The notes below the pieces were generated by a model. The model saw nothing but the letters and a program-made list of their open reading frames with translations. It searched no databases and was not told the DNA's origin. Of a DNA stretch of 64,000 nucleotides, positions 11,401 through 21,295 are shown in pieces (within the stretch, counting starts at the first letter, position 1; each line of letters begins with the position of its first letter). The stretch covers positions 1,178,001 through 1,242,000 of the forward strand of contig OZ218953.1 in NCBI GenBank assembly GCA_965112735.1. Reading direction: 5' to 3'. The stretch is from Phaeosaccion multiseriatum (lineage: Eukaryota > Ochrophyta, other classes). The translations under genes were made by a program, and so were the position numbers.

Positions 11401-12950
11401 CTCAACGACATGGAGACGGGCTTGCAGAGGCAGGCAGCAGCCTTCATCGCGGACTTCCGCGCCGCACACAAGGCGCTGTGGGAGGTGTGTGGATGGCAGT
11501 GCATGGCAGTGGGGTTCGGGACTCTTGAATTGGTCGATGTGTGTGTGTGTGCGTGTGTTTGCATACATTGCGCTCACACCTGGACGCGGCTCTAACTTCT
11601 GGCCTTGACCATCTTCCTCTTTCTCTCGCTCCTTGCATCTCTCTTTCCTCACTCTCTCCCCTATTCTCTCGCCCTCCCCTCCTCTTTCTCGCGCACTCGC
11701 TCATCGGAGCAGGCGGAAGAGGATCGCTTCAATACGGAAGCTCGAACCGCGGAAGCCGAAACCGACGCGCGGCCGCTGCTCACACTCGTGGAGGACGCGA
11801 GAAAGCGCGAGGAGCAAGAACAAACCCCCTGTGCGCCATCACCCGCGGCTTCTACTGCCAGTTCTACAGAGACTCCTACTGAGACTGCTACTGCTATTAC
11901 TACCTCCACCATAGCTACTACGGCTACTGCTGCTAGTGCAAGCGCCATCACTACAGCCACTGGCAGCGATGAAGATGGATGGGATGTCGTGCGGGGCGCT
12001 GCCGAGGAGCGTCTGCGCGTGTGCCAGGCCCGACAGGAGGACACGTGGAGTGCTCTGCGGGAAGGCATGACTCGAGGCAAGAAGCAGCTCAGGGACGCCA
12101 GCAAGGAGCAAGAGAAGAAGGTGAGAGAGATCTAAGAGAGGGCAGGCAAAGAACCAAAGCACAGCTCAACATGGCAACCAAGCGCTTCGTTCGCAGGAAT
12201 GTGGATGGAAAAAGGCGCTTAACGGCGATAATGGCGTGACCTTCCTTTTCTCCACATCGGCCCGTCTGTGCATGGCTTGGAGCTCTCGTCCTCTTCCTCT
12301 CACCTCACCTCTACCGCCCCTGTCCCCTCGCGTCGCATGCCCTCTCCGCTTGCCTCGCCCGCTTCTCTACCGCTCCTGCTGCTGCTGCTGCTCTGCTGCT
12401 GCTGCCGTGTGTATGATGGGTCCCGCCTGCCAGCTGATGGATCACTTGAAGGCCCTGGTAGCACCCGTGCGATTGGAGGCGGAGAAGGAGCAGAGGGACA
12501 TTCTCGACGCCGCCAGCTCCGCACGTGAGTACATGCGCAGCAACTGCAGCAGTTGGTGATACAGCGCTTCTGCCAAACTTGGTCGAAGTGAACCCCCTTC
12601 GTCACACGACCTCTCGGGCCGTTGTCGCGCTTCCCTACCGTAGGACTTGGGCAACCGACACGCCCGCATGCTTACCGACCATCGCAGGAGCTTTCTTCCT
12701 TGCTTCAACTGTTCTAGTCCCCCCTCACTCACTCACTCACCACTAATGATACGCGCTCCCCGCCACACCTCCACACCCTTGCCCTGCCTTGCCGTGCCGT
12801 ACAGGCGAGACTCTGGCGGGCCGCCTCTCAGCGACGATGGACTCCATCCGTGCGGACCTCCTTGCCATCCGTGAGCTCCAGAAGGAGAAGCGAGGCAGCA
12901 CGGCAGCCGATGCGGCCGAGGAGAACACGCTCAGCGTGGTGGACGGCTAA
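2186..12950 (+). CDS. Giant coiled-coil protein (17 exons, about 1893 aa)
   Basis: Exons are 2186-2377, 2468-3707, 3860-3959, 4194-4366, 4767-5269, 6142-6272, 6544-6670, 6925-7008, 7381-7782, 8136-8336, 8554-8655, 8804-8872, 9394-10236, 10615-11484, 11713-12120, 12434-12524 and 12805-12950. All junction phases agree. The N-terminal 480 residues are disordered, rich in Ser and Gly with a polyGln run (2671-2694) and a twice-used motif LQHQETQ near residues 315 and 350. From about residue 480 to the end it is almost continuously helical and charged, with blocks such as [15 protein letters not shown] and [14 protein letters not shown] long, regularly spaced helical protein of this size suggests a cytoskeletal, centriolar or ciliary role. 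A CCDC180-like protein is possible but unproven. The donor at 10237 (GAA/GTAGAG) is the weakest junction; a GC donor at 10225 would also keep frame. Confidence 0.7.
2671..2695 (+). repeat. CAG microsatellite encoding polyGln
   Basis: A run of CAG units inside exon 2 of the coiled-coil gene is read as glutamine. Similar CAG/AGC tracts in other genes are read as Gln, Ser or Ala depending on frame. Confidence 0.85.
3717..3781. repeat. GT/GC-type microsatellite in intron
   Basis: Alternating GT with GC interruptions directly follows the exon 2 donor (3708). A longer tract of the same type lies at 4395-4555 in the fourth intron. Confidence 0.8.
4395..4555. repeat. GT-rich microsatellite in intron
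   Basis: About 160 bp of GT with regular GC and CATATG interruptions, between the exons ending at 4366 and starting at 4767. The TGTGCGTGTGTGCGTG block recurs, so it is a compound higher-order repeat. Confidence 0.85.
5276..5828. repeat. Heptameric minisatellite (CAGGTGT)n in intron
   Basis: More than 70 copies of a 7-bp unit CAGGTGT/CAGGTAT, with GGCAGGTATCA and CAGGCATGT variants, fill the 5' half of the intron 5270-6141. A unit of 7 is not a multiple of 3, so all frames pass through it without stops and give spurious ORFs repeating VSGVRCQ. The start of the array merges with the splice donor GTAAGTATCAGG, suggesting the array grew from donor-proximal sequence. Confidence 0.9.
7150..7318. 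repeat. (CCCT)n tetranucleotide microsatellite
   Basis: About 42 uninterrupted CCCT/CTCC units lie in the intron between the exons ending at 7008 and starting at 7381. The strand asymmetry is extreme (pure pyrimidine). Confidence 0.95.
8043..8073 (+). repeat. 31-bp dispersed intronic element, copy 1
   Basis: A 31-bp sequence beginning TTTCTTAGGTGATTCCTAT and ending AAGTCAATAAA lies in the intron 7783-8135. A copy with one mismatch is at 57095-57125 in an intron of another gene. The 3' end carries an AATAAA hexamer. Confidence 0.8.
8456..8488. repeat. CT dinucleotide tract in intron
   Basis: A polypyrimidine CT tract upstream of the acceptor at 8553. Confidence 0.8.
9200..9355. repeat. Decameric minisatellite (CCTACACAAC)n
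   Basis: About 15 copies of a 10-bp unit CCTACACAAC, with occasional CCTACGCAAC and CTCTACACAAC variants, lie in the intron before the acceptor at 9393. It resembles telomeric repeats only superficially; the unit is 10 bp and internal to a gene. Confidence 0.9.
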
Positions 12951-13048
12951 GGGAGGGTGGGGGAGGGCGCAAACTCATTCATGTGTCCTCCCCTTTCTCT
13001 AGGAAGCAAAACGTGTGAAGTGCTCCAACACTTCGTCTCTTCCATTTT

Positions 13049-13054
13049 AATAAA
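13049..13054 (+). terminator. AATAAA polyadenylation signal
   Basis: A canonical AATAAA lies 99 bp after the TAA stop of the coiled-coil gene, in the sequence TTTTAATAAAAG. Confidence 0.6.
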
Positions 13055-13188
13055 AGAATAGCATTCTTTTTTTTGAGAAAACTTGGATTAACTTAAGAAT
13101 GCATGTTTCGCCAATATGGAATACAATTCAATGGGGCCATTGGCTCGACCGTCAAGGAAAGGTTTGTGGGCTTCAAGGTGAGCCCGCT

Positions 13189-14299
13189 TCAGTTACTCCC
13201 GCTGCCGCTGCCGCTGCCGCTGCCGCTCCCACTCGAGGACGAGTACTTCTTGGGGGGAATAACTGGGTCGGAGTAGACAGGCTGCCGAGAGAGAAGGACG
13301 AGGAGGAGGCGGGTTGGTGTGAGGACAGTGACGAGGAGAATGGAGGCAGCACAATAACGAGGACAATGGAGGTCCGACTTCACTCCCTTTCCCTCTTACC
13401 TTGTGATGGATCACCACGGGATACGGCTAAGCAGAAGAAGCGTTGGGAGCAAGTTGAGTGTGTGAAGTAAGAGAACAGAGGAGCATTATAGAGCAAGAGA
13501 GCAGTTTACAAGGATAGAAGCTCACCTTGTAGCGTGTGAACTCGGGGTAGTGTCCACCCTTGGTCTTCTTGTACTTCGAGGCCCCGTAGTAGCCCTTGCC
13601 GTATCCGCCCCAGCCACCATAGCCTCCGCGGCTCCCAGATCCGGATCCGCTGCCTGACGCAGAGCCAGAGCCAGAGCCAGAGCCAGAGCTGGACTTGCCT
13701 CCGTACCACTTGTGGTGATAGACAGGGTAGTGGACTGTCTTGAGGAAGTAGGGGGCGTGCTGGTGAACGACGCCCGGCCCCCCGCCGTAACCGCCAAGCT
13801 GTCGGTGCCCGGAGCCGCTGCCGCTCGAGGAGGAGTACTTCTTGGGGGGAATAACTGGGTCGGAGTAGACAGGCTGCCGAGAGAGAGGGGATGAGGCGGA
13901 GCGGGTTGGTGTGAGTGCGGGGACGACGGTGAGGAGGAGAATGGAGGATAACGAGGGCGATGGAGGTCCGACTTCACTCCCTCTCCCTCTCTTACCTTGT
14001 GATGGATCACCACGGGATACGGCTAGGCAGAAGAAGCGTTGAGCGAGAGGGATCACGGGAGCAAATGACAAGAGAGTGAGGCGAGTGAGTGAAGTAAGAG
14101 AACAGAGGAGCATTATAGGGTAGAAGCTCACACAGAGGCGCATTATAGGGTAGAAGCTCACACCTTGTAGCGTGTGAACTCGGGGTAATGTCCACCCTTG
14201 GTCTTCTTGTACTTCGAGGCCCCGTAGCCCCTGCCGTATCCGCCCCAGCCACCATAGCCTCCGCGGCTCCCAGATCCGGATCCGCTGCCTGACGCAGAG

Positions 14300-14330
<31 letters not shown>

Positions 14331-14535
14331 TGGACTTGCCTCCGTACCACTTATGGTGATAGACAGGGTAGTGGACTGTCTTGAGGAAGTAGGGGGCGTG
14401 CTGGTGAACAACGCCCGGCCCGCCGCCGTACCCGGCGGGCAGCTTACGGGGGACGAGCTTCTGCTCCTCCTGCGCCTCCCCGGCGCAGAGGCCCACGAGG
14501 GCCAGGATGGTGGTGGTGAAGGCGGCGAGCTTCAT
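13189..14535 (-). CDS. Secreted HYPEF-family modular protein, copy 1 (288 aa)
   Basis: Five minus-strand exons, all phase 0: 14535-14164, 14022-13996, 13873-13526, 13426-13400 and 13281-13189. A signal peptide (MKLAAFTTTILALVGLCAG) is followed by EEQKLVPRKL. Then comes a module with three parts: VVHQHAPYFLKTVHYPVYHH, a Ser-Gly spacer (SGSGSAS), and a Gly/Tyr block ending KKTKGGHYPEFTRYK. A 27-nt microexon encodes PYPVVIHHK. The next exon starts PVYSDPVIPPKKYSS and repeats the whole module; microexon and PVYSD exon then recur and end in a short Ser-Gly tail. The protein is rich in Tyr, His, Lys, Ser and Gly with no Cys in the repeats. That composition fits an extracellular matrix, wall or adhesive protein; the role is inference. 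It is divergently paired with the GRGWG gene at 16238. Confidence 0.85.
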
Positions 14536-14634
14536 GGCTAGATGAAAGTTGTGAGCGTGGGGCTCTCCCTCCCGGGCGTGTCATAGAAGCATGCCCTTGA
14601 CATGCAAAATGAGCTCCTGGAAATGAAGCCCGTT

Positions 14635-14650
14635 TTGAATCACTATTCAA
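14635..14650. promoter_or_regulatory. Dyad TTGAAT-N4-ATTCAA at HYPEF promoter, copy 1
   Basis: A perfect 6-bp inverted repeat with a 4-bp spacer lies 100 bp upstream of the HYPEF ATG and just downstream (in transcription direction) of its TATA box. It is conserved at the two other HYPEF K-type copies (18985-19000 and 45474-45489), near the expected start site. Confidence 0.55.
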
Positions 14651-14658
14651 ACTCTCCC

Positions 14659-14666
14659 TTTTTATA
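14659..14666 (-). promoter_or_regulatory. TATA box of HYPEF copy 1
   Basis: TATAAAAA on the minus strand, within GAAGTATAAAAAGGGAG, lies about 125 bp upstream of the start codon. The same sequence stands at the same place in copies 2 and 3. Confidence 0.7.
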
Positions 14667-16237
14667 CTTCGTTGAAGGCGAGAGAACACTTTGTGCTATT
14701 CCCCACGTCATTGGCCCTTTCTTCGTTGGAGAGCAGCAGCCTGCGTGCTGGACAAACCGCCGCCACAGTCCCCACACCTCTTCACCGGCTCACGCCTTGT
14801 AGCGAGAAAGTACAAGCATGCCTGCCACTAGGTTGGAGGTCATCGCTCGGATAGGAGCGACACCGAGGCTGAGCGAGAGCCAAGGGGATCGTCAAGAAGC
14901 CCTTGGGGCGGGCGGGCTGGGTAGACGAATGGTACCACGAGAGGAGGAGTTCGGCAGACGGCATGGCCTACCAATCAAGCTTTCTGTTGGCACGAGGGAC
15001 GTAGAGCAGCCTAGTGGGAAATGCGGAGAGCAGTGCCATCTCTCTATACGGCTTAATGGCGTTCTTCCACTTGTGGTAAAATGTCAATGCAAGACCGACC
15101 AATCCATCGCGACGCGAGCTGCTCCTCCTGTGTCATGCTCTTTCGTCAGACATGCCGCCGCCTGAGGCGGACATTCCAGCCCTACGGGGGGCGATCAACG
15201 GCAGTCTCGGCTTCAATACTTGTATACTCGCGCGAAGTGCCAGTTTTGGGTCTGTGCATTGGTGCTCTCCCCCATCCCCTCAAAAGAGCAGGCTACTATT
15301 CATGCTGCACAGATGGCGAAGTTGAAGAAGAAGGTCCCCCGTCCCGACCCTTGTGCGTCTGACGGAAGGTCGAGTCTCTGCTCCTGATGCAGACTGTTGC
15401 AGACTCTTGCAGGTCCAAGCGCCCCAACGCGAGTCAGCGCCTTGCCCACACACACCTTGCCCACCCACGCCCTGCCTACAGCAGCTTGTGCCTCGCATCC
15501 CCGCAACAGTGCTATGCCGGTGATCCCTTAGAGCAGGAGATGCAACACCTGTCCATGCCCGCCTTTCCCAGCAAGGGGCAGAGCGACTCGACAGAGGGTC
15601 AGGCCGTCATGCCGATGTGCCTCTACGCCTGCTCACGAAGACCTGCCGCATGTGCCTTCTGTGTGGCCCCAAAGAGGCGATCTCTCTTCCAAAACCATAC
15701 TGGAAGTGCTCACTTCTGCAGTGCGCGAAGCCGATGCTAAGAAGCGAGCGAGTGTTGCGTGCAGTCAAGGTGCCGGCAAAAACTCGAGAGCGAAAGCCCA
15801 ACAGCTCTTATCGGGAAACAATGAAGTACCTTCGTTGCTGCAAGGAATTGCTCGCCCCACTCTTCGTCCTGCGCAAAGATCCTCCTCTCCATGGGGGATG
15901 TTCGCCATAGTGCACACTTTCCCCCCTGCAGTGGCACTCCCGCGGTGGACAAGCTTCCTCCGCTTCCTAAGCTGCTACTGCAGCCTGTGGTATGGATGTT
16001 CTCTCTGTTGCCATCATGACGAAGGGGAGCTGCGCAGGGAGAGCGATGCTCGCGGAGAGAGCAGATACCGGGAGGGGAAGTGGGCGTGGAAGAGGCCCAA
16101 TCTGGAGCAGCAAAAAGGGTTCCTTGGAAATGTGCTCTGGTAAATGGCGCTTGACACCTCGCCACACAAGCCCCCTCTCTGCTCACAATCACTCTTCCCC
16201 TGCAAGCAACCACCCCCAAAACCAACCCACACTCAAG
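14667..16237. promoter_or_regulatory. Shared divergent intergenic region, copy 1
   Basis: About 1.6 kb separates the HYPEF promoter from the GRGWG start codon. The region recurs at 19018-20615 and 43843-45456. Open frames in it shift between copies because of 2- and 3-bp indels (for example near 15705 and 15805), so I read it as non-coding. Conservation over its full length may simply reflect recent duplication. Confidence 0.55.
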
Positions 16238-17011
16238 ATGCAGGTTCTCCAAGTGCTCATGGCCCTCGCAGCCGCCCTCGCTTTTGCCACCAGCGCCAGC
16301 GTGCCCATTACGGACGCCGCCACTGCGGAAGAGACCAACCAACGCGAGCTGTAAGTGGTCCTCAAGGCGCGTCGTTTCTGCTTTTTTGCGTCTCTTAGAA
16401 CCGTGCCGCTCCTCCTTTTCATTGCTGTTGGCCTCGATTCTCACGTTGAGTGCGTCCCTCGCCTTTCGTCCCGTGTCTCATGCTGCACTCGTAGTCACTA
16501 TGGACGCAGCTCATCGGGCTCCAAGTCTTACGGCAGGGGCTGGGGCCGCGGCTACGGCAGGGGCTGGGGCCACGGCTACGGCAGGGGCTGGGGCTCCTCG
16601 CTCTCCTCCTCGGGCTCCAAGTCTTCCTCGGGTGGACGCTTCTATGGCAGGGGCTGGGGCCACGGCTACGGCAGGGGCTGGGGCTCCTCGCTCTCCGCCT
16701 CGGGATCCAAGTCTTCTTCAGGATCCAAGTCCTCGGGTAGTGGACACTTCTACGGCAGGGGCTGGGGCTCCTCCTCCTCCAAGTCTTCCTCGGGTAGCTC
16801 AGGCTCCTCCTCGGGCTCCAAGTCTTCCTCGGGTAGCTCGGGCTCCTCCTCCTCCAAGTCTTCATCCTCCAAGTCTTCCTCGGGATCCTCCTCCTCCAAG
16901 TCTTCCTCGGGTAGCTCAGGCTCCTCCTCGGGCTCCAAATCTTCCTCGGGTAGCTCATCCTCCAAGTCTTCCTCGGGTAGCTCAGGCTCCTCCTCCAAGG
17001 GTGCATGGTAA
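16238..17011 (+). CDS. Secreted GRGWG/SSGSK repeat protein, copy 1 (209 aa)
   Basis: Two exons, 16238-16350 and 16495-17011, join in phase 2. Exon 1 encodes a signal peptide (MQVLQVLMALAAALAFATSA) and a short acidic propeptide-like stretch ending NQREL. Exon 2 opens with HYGRSSSGSKSYGRGWG and continues with GYGRGWG and FYGRGWG repeats, then with Ser-rich SSKSSSGSSGSSS repeats, and ends KGAW-stop. There are no Cys residues in the repeats. The Gly/Trp/Tyr part resembles glycine-rich structural proteins and the Ser/Lys part could be heavily modified. An extracellular structural role is inferred from the signal peptide and composition. It is transcribed away from the HYPEF gene at 14535. Confidence 0.85.
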
Positions 17012-17477
17012 AGAGACCAGGACAGGACTACGAGTAAGCGAGCAGCACATGCACCTCGCGTAACGATTGAATGAAACGATTTAAGCCACGCTTCTTCTGC
17101 CCCCCTTCGCAACCTTGTCATATAAACTCTGCGATGCACTCTGCGATGCACCTCCGTCCTTTCGCGTCGTTTGCGATGCTCTCGCAGTTTGAGATGCACC
17201 TTCTCGCTTGCTTCGCGTCAAGCAGCAGCGGTGACTCTCCCTACGTAAGCCCCCGCTCTCCATTCTCTTTAGCAACCAAACCCTTGAGCTTCTCAGGAAG
17301 TCATGGAGTCCTAGACCTTGACGGAAGCCAACAGCGCGTGTGCATGGAAACTTCGTGGTGTGTCAAAATTGTTTCGATTAACTTAAAATGCAAGTTTCGC
17401 CAATATGGAATACAATTCAATGCGGCCATTGGCTCGACCGTCAAGGAAAGGTTTGTGGGCTTCAAGGTGAGCCCGCT
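17012..17477. other. 3' flanks between GRGWG copy 1 and HYPEF copy 2
   Basis: This stretch lies between two convergent stop codons (17011 and 17478). It holds the shared 3' flank of each family: CACCTCGCGTAACGATT after GRGWG genes and TTCGCCAATATGGAATACAA after HYPEF K-type genes. No gene is supported. Confidence 0.5.
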
Positions 17478-18005
17478 TCAGTTACTCCCGCTGCCGCTGC
17501 CGCTGTCGCTGCCGCTGCCGCTGTCGCTGCCGCTGTCGCTCCCGCTCGAGGACGAGTACTTCTTGGGGGGAATAACTGGGTCGGAGTAGACAGGCTGCCG
17601 AGAGAGAAGGACGAGGAGGAGGCGGGTTGGTGTGAGGACAGTGACGAGGAGAATGGACGCAGGACAAGAACGAGGACAATGGAGGTCCGACTTCACTCCC
17701 TTTCTATCTCACCTTGTGATGGATCACCACGGGATACGGCTGAGCAGAAGAAGCGTTGAGCGAGAGGGATCACGGGAGCAAGACAAGAGAGTGGGGCGAG
17801 TGAGTGAAGCAAGAGAAAGGAAGGGAGAAGAGAGCAAGAGAGTAGCTAACAAGGGTAGAAGCTCACCTTGTAGCGTGTGAACTCGGGGTAATGTCCACCC
17901 TTGGTCTTCTTGTACTTCGAGGCCCCGTAATAGCCCTTGCCGTATCCGCCCCAGCCGCCATAGCCTCCGCGGCTCCCAGATCCGGATCCGCTGCCTGACG
18001 CAGAG

Positions 18006-18042
<37 letters not shown>

Positions 18043-18881
18043 TGGACTTTCCTCCGTACCACTTGTGGTGATAGACAGGGTAGTGGACTGTCTTGAGGAA
18101 GTAGGGGGCATGCTGGTGAACTACGCCCGGCCCGCCGTATTTCCCGCCAAGCTGTCGGCGCCCGGAGCCGCTGCCGCTCGAGGAGGAGTACTTCTTGGGG
18201 GGGATGACAGGGTCGGAGTAGACAGGCTGGCGAGAGAGAGTGGACGAGGCGGGTGCGAGTTGATGTGGGTACGGGGAGGACAGTGACGAGTGACAATGGA
18301 GGCAGGACAATAACGAGGGCAATGGAGGTCCGACGTCGCTCCCTTTCCCTCTCTTACCTTGTGATGGATCACCACGGGATACGGCTAAGCAGAAGAAGCG
18401 TTGAGCGAGAGGGATCACGGAAGCAAGTGACACAGAGAGTGAGGCGAGTGAGTGAAGTAAGAGAACAGAGGAGCATTATAGAGCAAGAGAGCAGTTTACA
18501 AGGGTAGAAGCTCACCTTGTAGCGTGTGAACTCGGGGTAATGTCCCCCCTTGGTCTTCTTGTACTTCGAGGCCCCGTAGTAGCCCTTGCCGTATCCGCCC
18601 CAGCCACCATAGCCTCCGCGGCTCCCAGATCCGGATCCGCTGCCTGACGCAGAGCCAGAGCCAGAGCCAGAGCCAGAGCTGGACTTTCCTCCGTACCACT
18701 TGTGGTGATAGACAGGGTAGTGGACTGTCTTGAGGAAGTAGGGGGCGTGCTGGTGAACGACGCCCGGCCCGCCGTATTTGCCGCCCAGCTTACGGGGGAC
18801 GAGCTTCTGCTCCTCCTGCGCCTCCCCGGCGCAGAGGCCCACGAGGGCCAGGATGGTGGTGGTGAAGGCGGCGAGCTTCAT
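17478..18881 (-). CDS. Secreted HYPEF-family modular protein, copy 2 (298 aa)
   Basis: Five minus-strand exons in phase 0: 18881-18516, 18384-18358, 18226-17867, 17739-17713 and 17594-17478. Order of parts is the same as copy 1: signal peptide, VPRKLGGKYGGPG, module 1, PYPVVIHHK microexon, PVYSD exon with module 2, second microexon, last PVYSD exon. The C-terminal Ser/Gly/Asp tail is longer (SGSDSGSDSGSGSDSGSGSG), and the second Ser-Gly spacer has more SG units. These in-frame length changes show that the spacers vary freely while the HQHAPYFLK and HYPEF parts are kept, which suggests purifying selection on the modules. Confidence 0.85.
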
Positions 18882-18984
18882 GGCTAGATGAAAGTTGTGA
18901 GTGTGGGGCTCTCCCTCCCAGGCCGTGTGTCATAGAACCATGCCCTTGACATGCAAAAATGAGCTCCTGGAAAAGGAACCCTTT

Positions 18985-19000
18985 TTGAATCACTATTCAA
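18985..19000. promoter_or_regulatory. Dyad TTGAAT-N4-ATTCAA at HYPEF promoter, copy 2
   Basis: Same inverted repeat and position relative to TATA and ATG as in copy 1. Confidence 0.55.
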
Positions 19001-19009
19001 CACTCTCCC

Positions 19010-19017
19010 TTTTTATA
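19010..19017 (-). promoter_or_regulatory. TATA box of HYPEF copy 2
   Basis: TATAAAAA on the minus strand, about 130 bp upstream of the ATG at 18881. Confidence 0.7.
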
Positions 19018-20615
19018 CTTCGTTGAAGGCGAGAGAACATCGTTGGCCTTTTCTTCGTTGGAGAGCAGCAGCCTGCGTGCTGGACAAACCGCCGCCACAG
19101 TCCCCACACCTCTTCACCGGCTCACTTGCTTGAGTAGCGTCTGCAGTGGACGACGAAGATCCAAACGAGCTCAGGCCTTGTGGCGAGAAAGTACAAGCAT
19201 GCCTGCCACTAGGTTGGAGGTCATCACTCGGACAGGAGCGGCACCGAGGCTGAGCGAGAGCCAAGGGGATCGTCAAGAAGCCCTTGGGGCGGGCGGGCTG
19301 GGTAGACGCATGGTACCACGAGAGGAGGAGTTCGGCAGACGGCATGTCCTACCAATCGAGCTTTCTGTTGGCACGAGGGACGTAGAGCAGCCGAGTGGGA
19401 AATGCGGAGAGCGGTGCCATCTCTCTATACGGCTTCATGGCGTTCTTCCACTTGTGGTAAAATGTCAATACAAGACCGACCAATCCATCGCGACGCGAGC
19501 TGCTCCTCCTGTGTCATGCTCTTTCGTCAGACATGCCGCCGCCTGAGGCGGACATTCCAGCCCTACGGGGGGCGATCAACGGCAGTCTCGGCTTCAATAC
19601 TTGTATACTCGCGCGAAGTGCCAGTTTTGGGTCTGTGCATTGGTGCTCTCCCCCCCCCCCCTCAAAAGAGCAGGCTACTATTCCTGCTGCACAGATGGCG
19701 AAGTTGAGGAAGAAGGTCCCCCGTCCCGACCCTTGTGCGTCTGACGGAAGGTCGAGCCTCTGCTGCTGATGCAGACTGTTGCAGACTCTTGCACGTCCAA
19801 GCGCCCCAACGCGAGTCAGCGCCTTGCCCACACACACCTTGCCCACCCACGCCCTGCCCACACCAGCTTGTGCCTCGCATCCCCGTGACAGCGCTATGCC
19901 GGTGATCCCTTAGAGCAGGAGATGCAACACATGTCCAAGCCCGCCTTTCCCAGCAAGGGGCAGAGCGACTCGACAGAGGGTCAGGCCGTCATGCCGATGT
20001 GCCTCTGCGCCTGCTCACGAAGACCTGCCGCATGTGCCTTCTGTGTGGCCCCAAAGAGGCGATCTCTCTTCCAAAACCATACTGGAAGTGGCTTCTGCAG
20101 TGCGCGAAGCCGATGCTAAGAAGCGAGCGAGTGTTGCGTGCAGTCAAGGTGCCGGCAAGAACTCGAGAGCGAAAGCCCAACAGCTTATCGGGAAGCAATG
20201 AAGTACCTTCGTTGCTGCAAGGAATTGCTCGCCCCACTCTTCGTCCTGCGCAAAGATCCTCCTCTCCATGGGGGATGTTCGCCATAGTGCACACTTTCCC
20301 CCCTGCAGTGGCACTCCCGCGGTGGACAAGCTTCCTCCGCTTCCTAAGCTACTACTGCAGCCTGTGGTATGGATGTTCTCTCTGTTGCCATCATGACGAA
20401 GGGGAGCTGCGCAAGGACAGCGATGCTCGCGGAGAGAGCAGATACCGGGAGGGGAAGTGGGTGTGGAAGAGGCCCAATCTGGAGCAGCAAAAAGGGTTCC
20501 TTGGAAATGTGCTCTGGTAAAATGGCGCTTGACACCTCGCCACACAAGCCCCCTCTCAGCTCACAATCACTCTTCCCCTGCAAGCAACCACCCCTAAGAC
20601 CAACCCACTCTCAAG
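19018..20615. promoter_or_regulatory. Shared divergent intergenic region, copy 2
   Basis: About 1.6 kb between the HYPEF copy 2 TATA box and the GRGWG copy 2 start codon. It matches the copy 1 region with scattered substitutions and short indels, including a homopolymer C run near 19651. No coding function is supported. Confidence 0.55.
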
Positions 20616-21295
20616 ATGCAGGTTCTCCAAGTGCTCATGGCCCTCGCAGCCGCCCTCGCTTTTGCCACCAGCGCCAGCGTGCCCATTACGGACGCCGCCA
20701 CTGCGGAAGACACCAACCAACGCGAGCTGTAAGTGGTCCTCAAGGCGCGTCGTTTCTGCTTTTTTGCGTCTCTTAGAACCGTGCCGCTCCTCCTTTCATT
20801 GCTGTTGGCCTCGATTCTCACGTTGAGTGCGTCCCTCGTCTGTCGTCCCGTGTCTCATGCTGCACTCGTAGTCACTATGGACGCAGCTCATCGGGCTCCA
20901 AGTCATACGGCAGGGGCTGGGGCCGCGGCTACGGCAGGGGCTGGGGCCACGGCTACGGCAGGGGCTGGGGCTCCTCGCTCTCCTCCTCGGGCTCCAAGTC
21001 TTCCTCGGGTGGACGCTTCTATGGCAGGGGCTGGGGCCACGGCTACGGCAGGGGCTGGGGCTCCTCGCTCTCCGCCTCGGGATCCAAGTCTTCTTCAGGA
21101 TCCAAGTCCTCGGGTAGTGGACACTTCTACGGCAGGGGCTGGGGCTCCTCCTCCTCCAAGTCTTCCTCGGGTAGCTCAGGCTCCTCCTCGGGCTCCAAGT
21201 CTTCCTCGGGTAGCTCGGGCTCCTCCTCCTCCAAGTCTTCATCCTCCAAGTCTTCCTCGAGTAGCTCGGGCTCCTCCTCCAAGGGTGCATGGTAA
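20616..21295 (+). CDS. Secreted GRGWG/SSGSK repeat protein, copy 2 (178 aa)
   Basis: Two exons, 20616-20728 and 20872-21295, joined in phase 2. The signal peptide is the same as copy 1 except for small changes in the propeptide (EDTNQREL). The GRGWG part is intact. The Ser/Lys tail is about 30 residues shorter than in copy 1, by loss of whole SSKSSSGSS units, and still ends in KGAW-stop. It is the shortest of the four family members. Confidence 0.85.

Larger units (their letters stand above)
13087..17375. repeat. Tandem duplication unit 1 (HYPEF gene + GRGWG gene)
   Basis: A unit of about 4.29 kb contains a minus-strand HYPEF gene, a 1.7-kb intergenic region and a plus-strand GRGWG gene. It is followed head to tail by a second copy at about 17376-21660. 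Both begin with the same 3' flank (TTCGCCAATATGGAATACAA at 13106 and 17397). Small indels and substitutions distinguish the copies. Boundaries were set by eye. Confidence 0.8.

Noticed and set aside
14940-16160. Possible genes on either strand in the HYPEF/GRGWG intergenic regions
   Set aside because: Open frames are broken or shifted by 2-3 bp indels between the duplicated copies, and no consistent splice structure or protein character appears.
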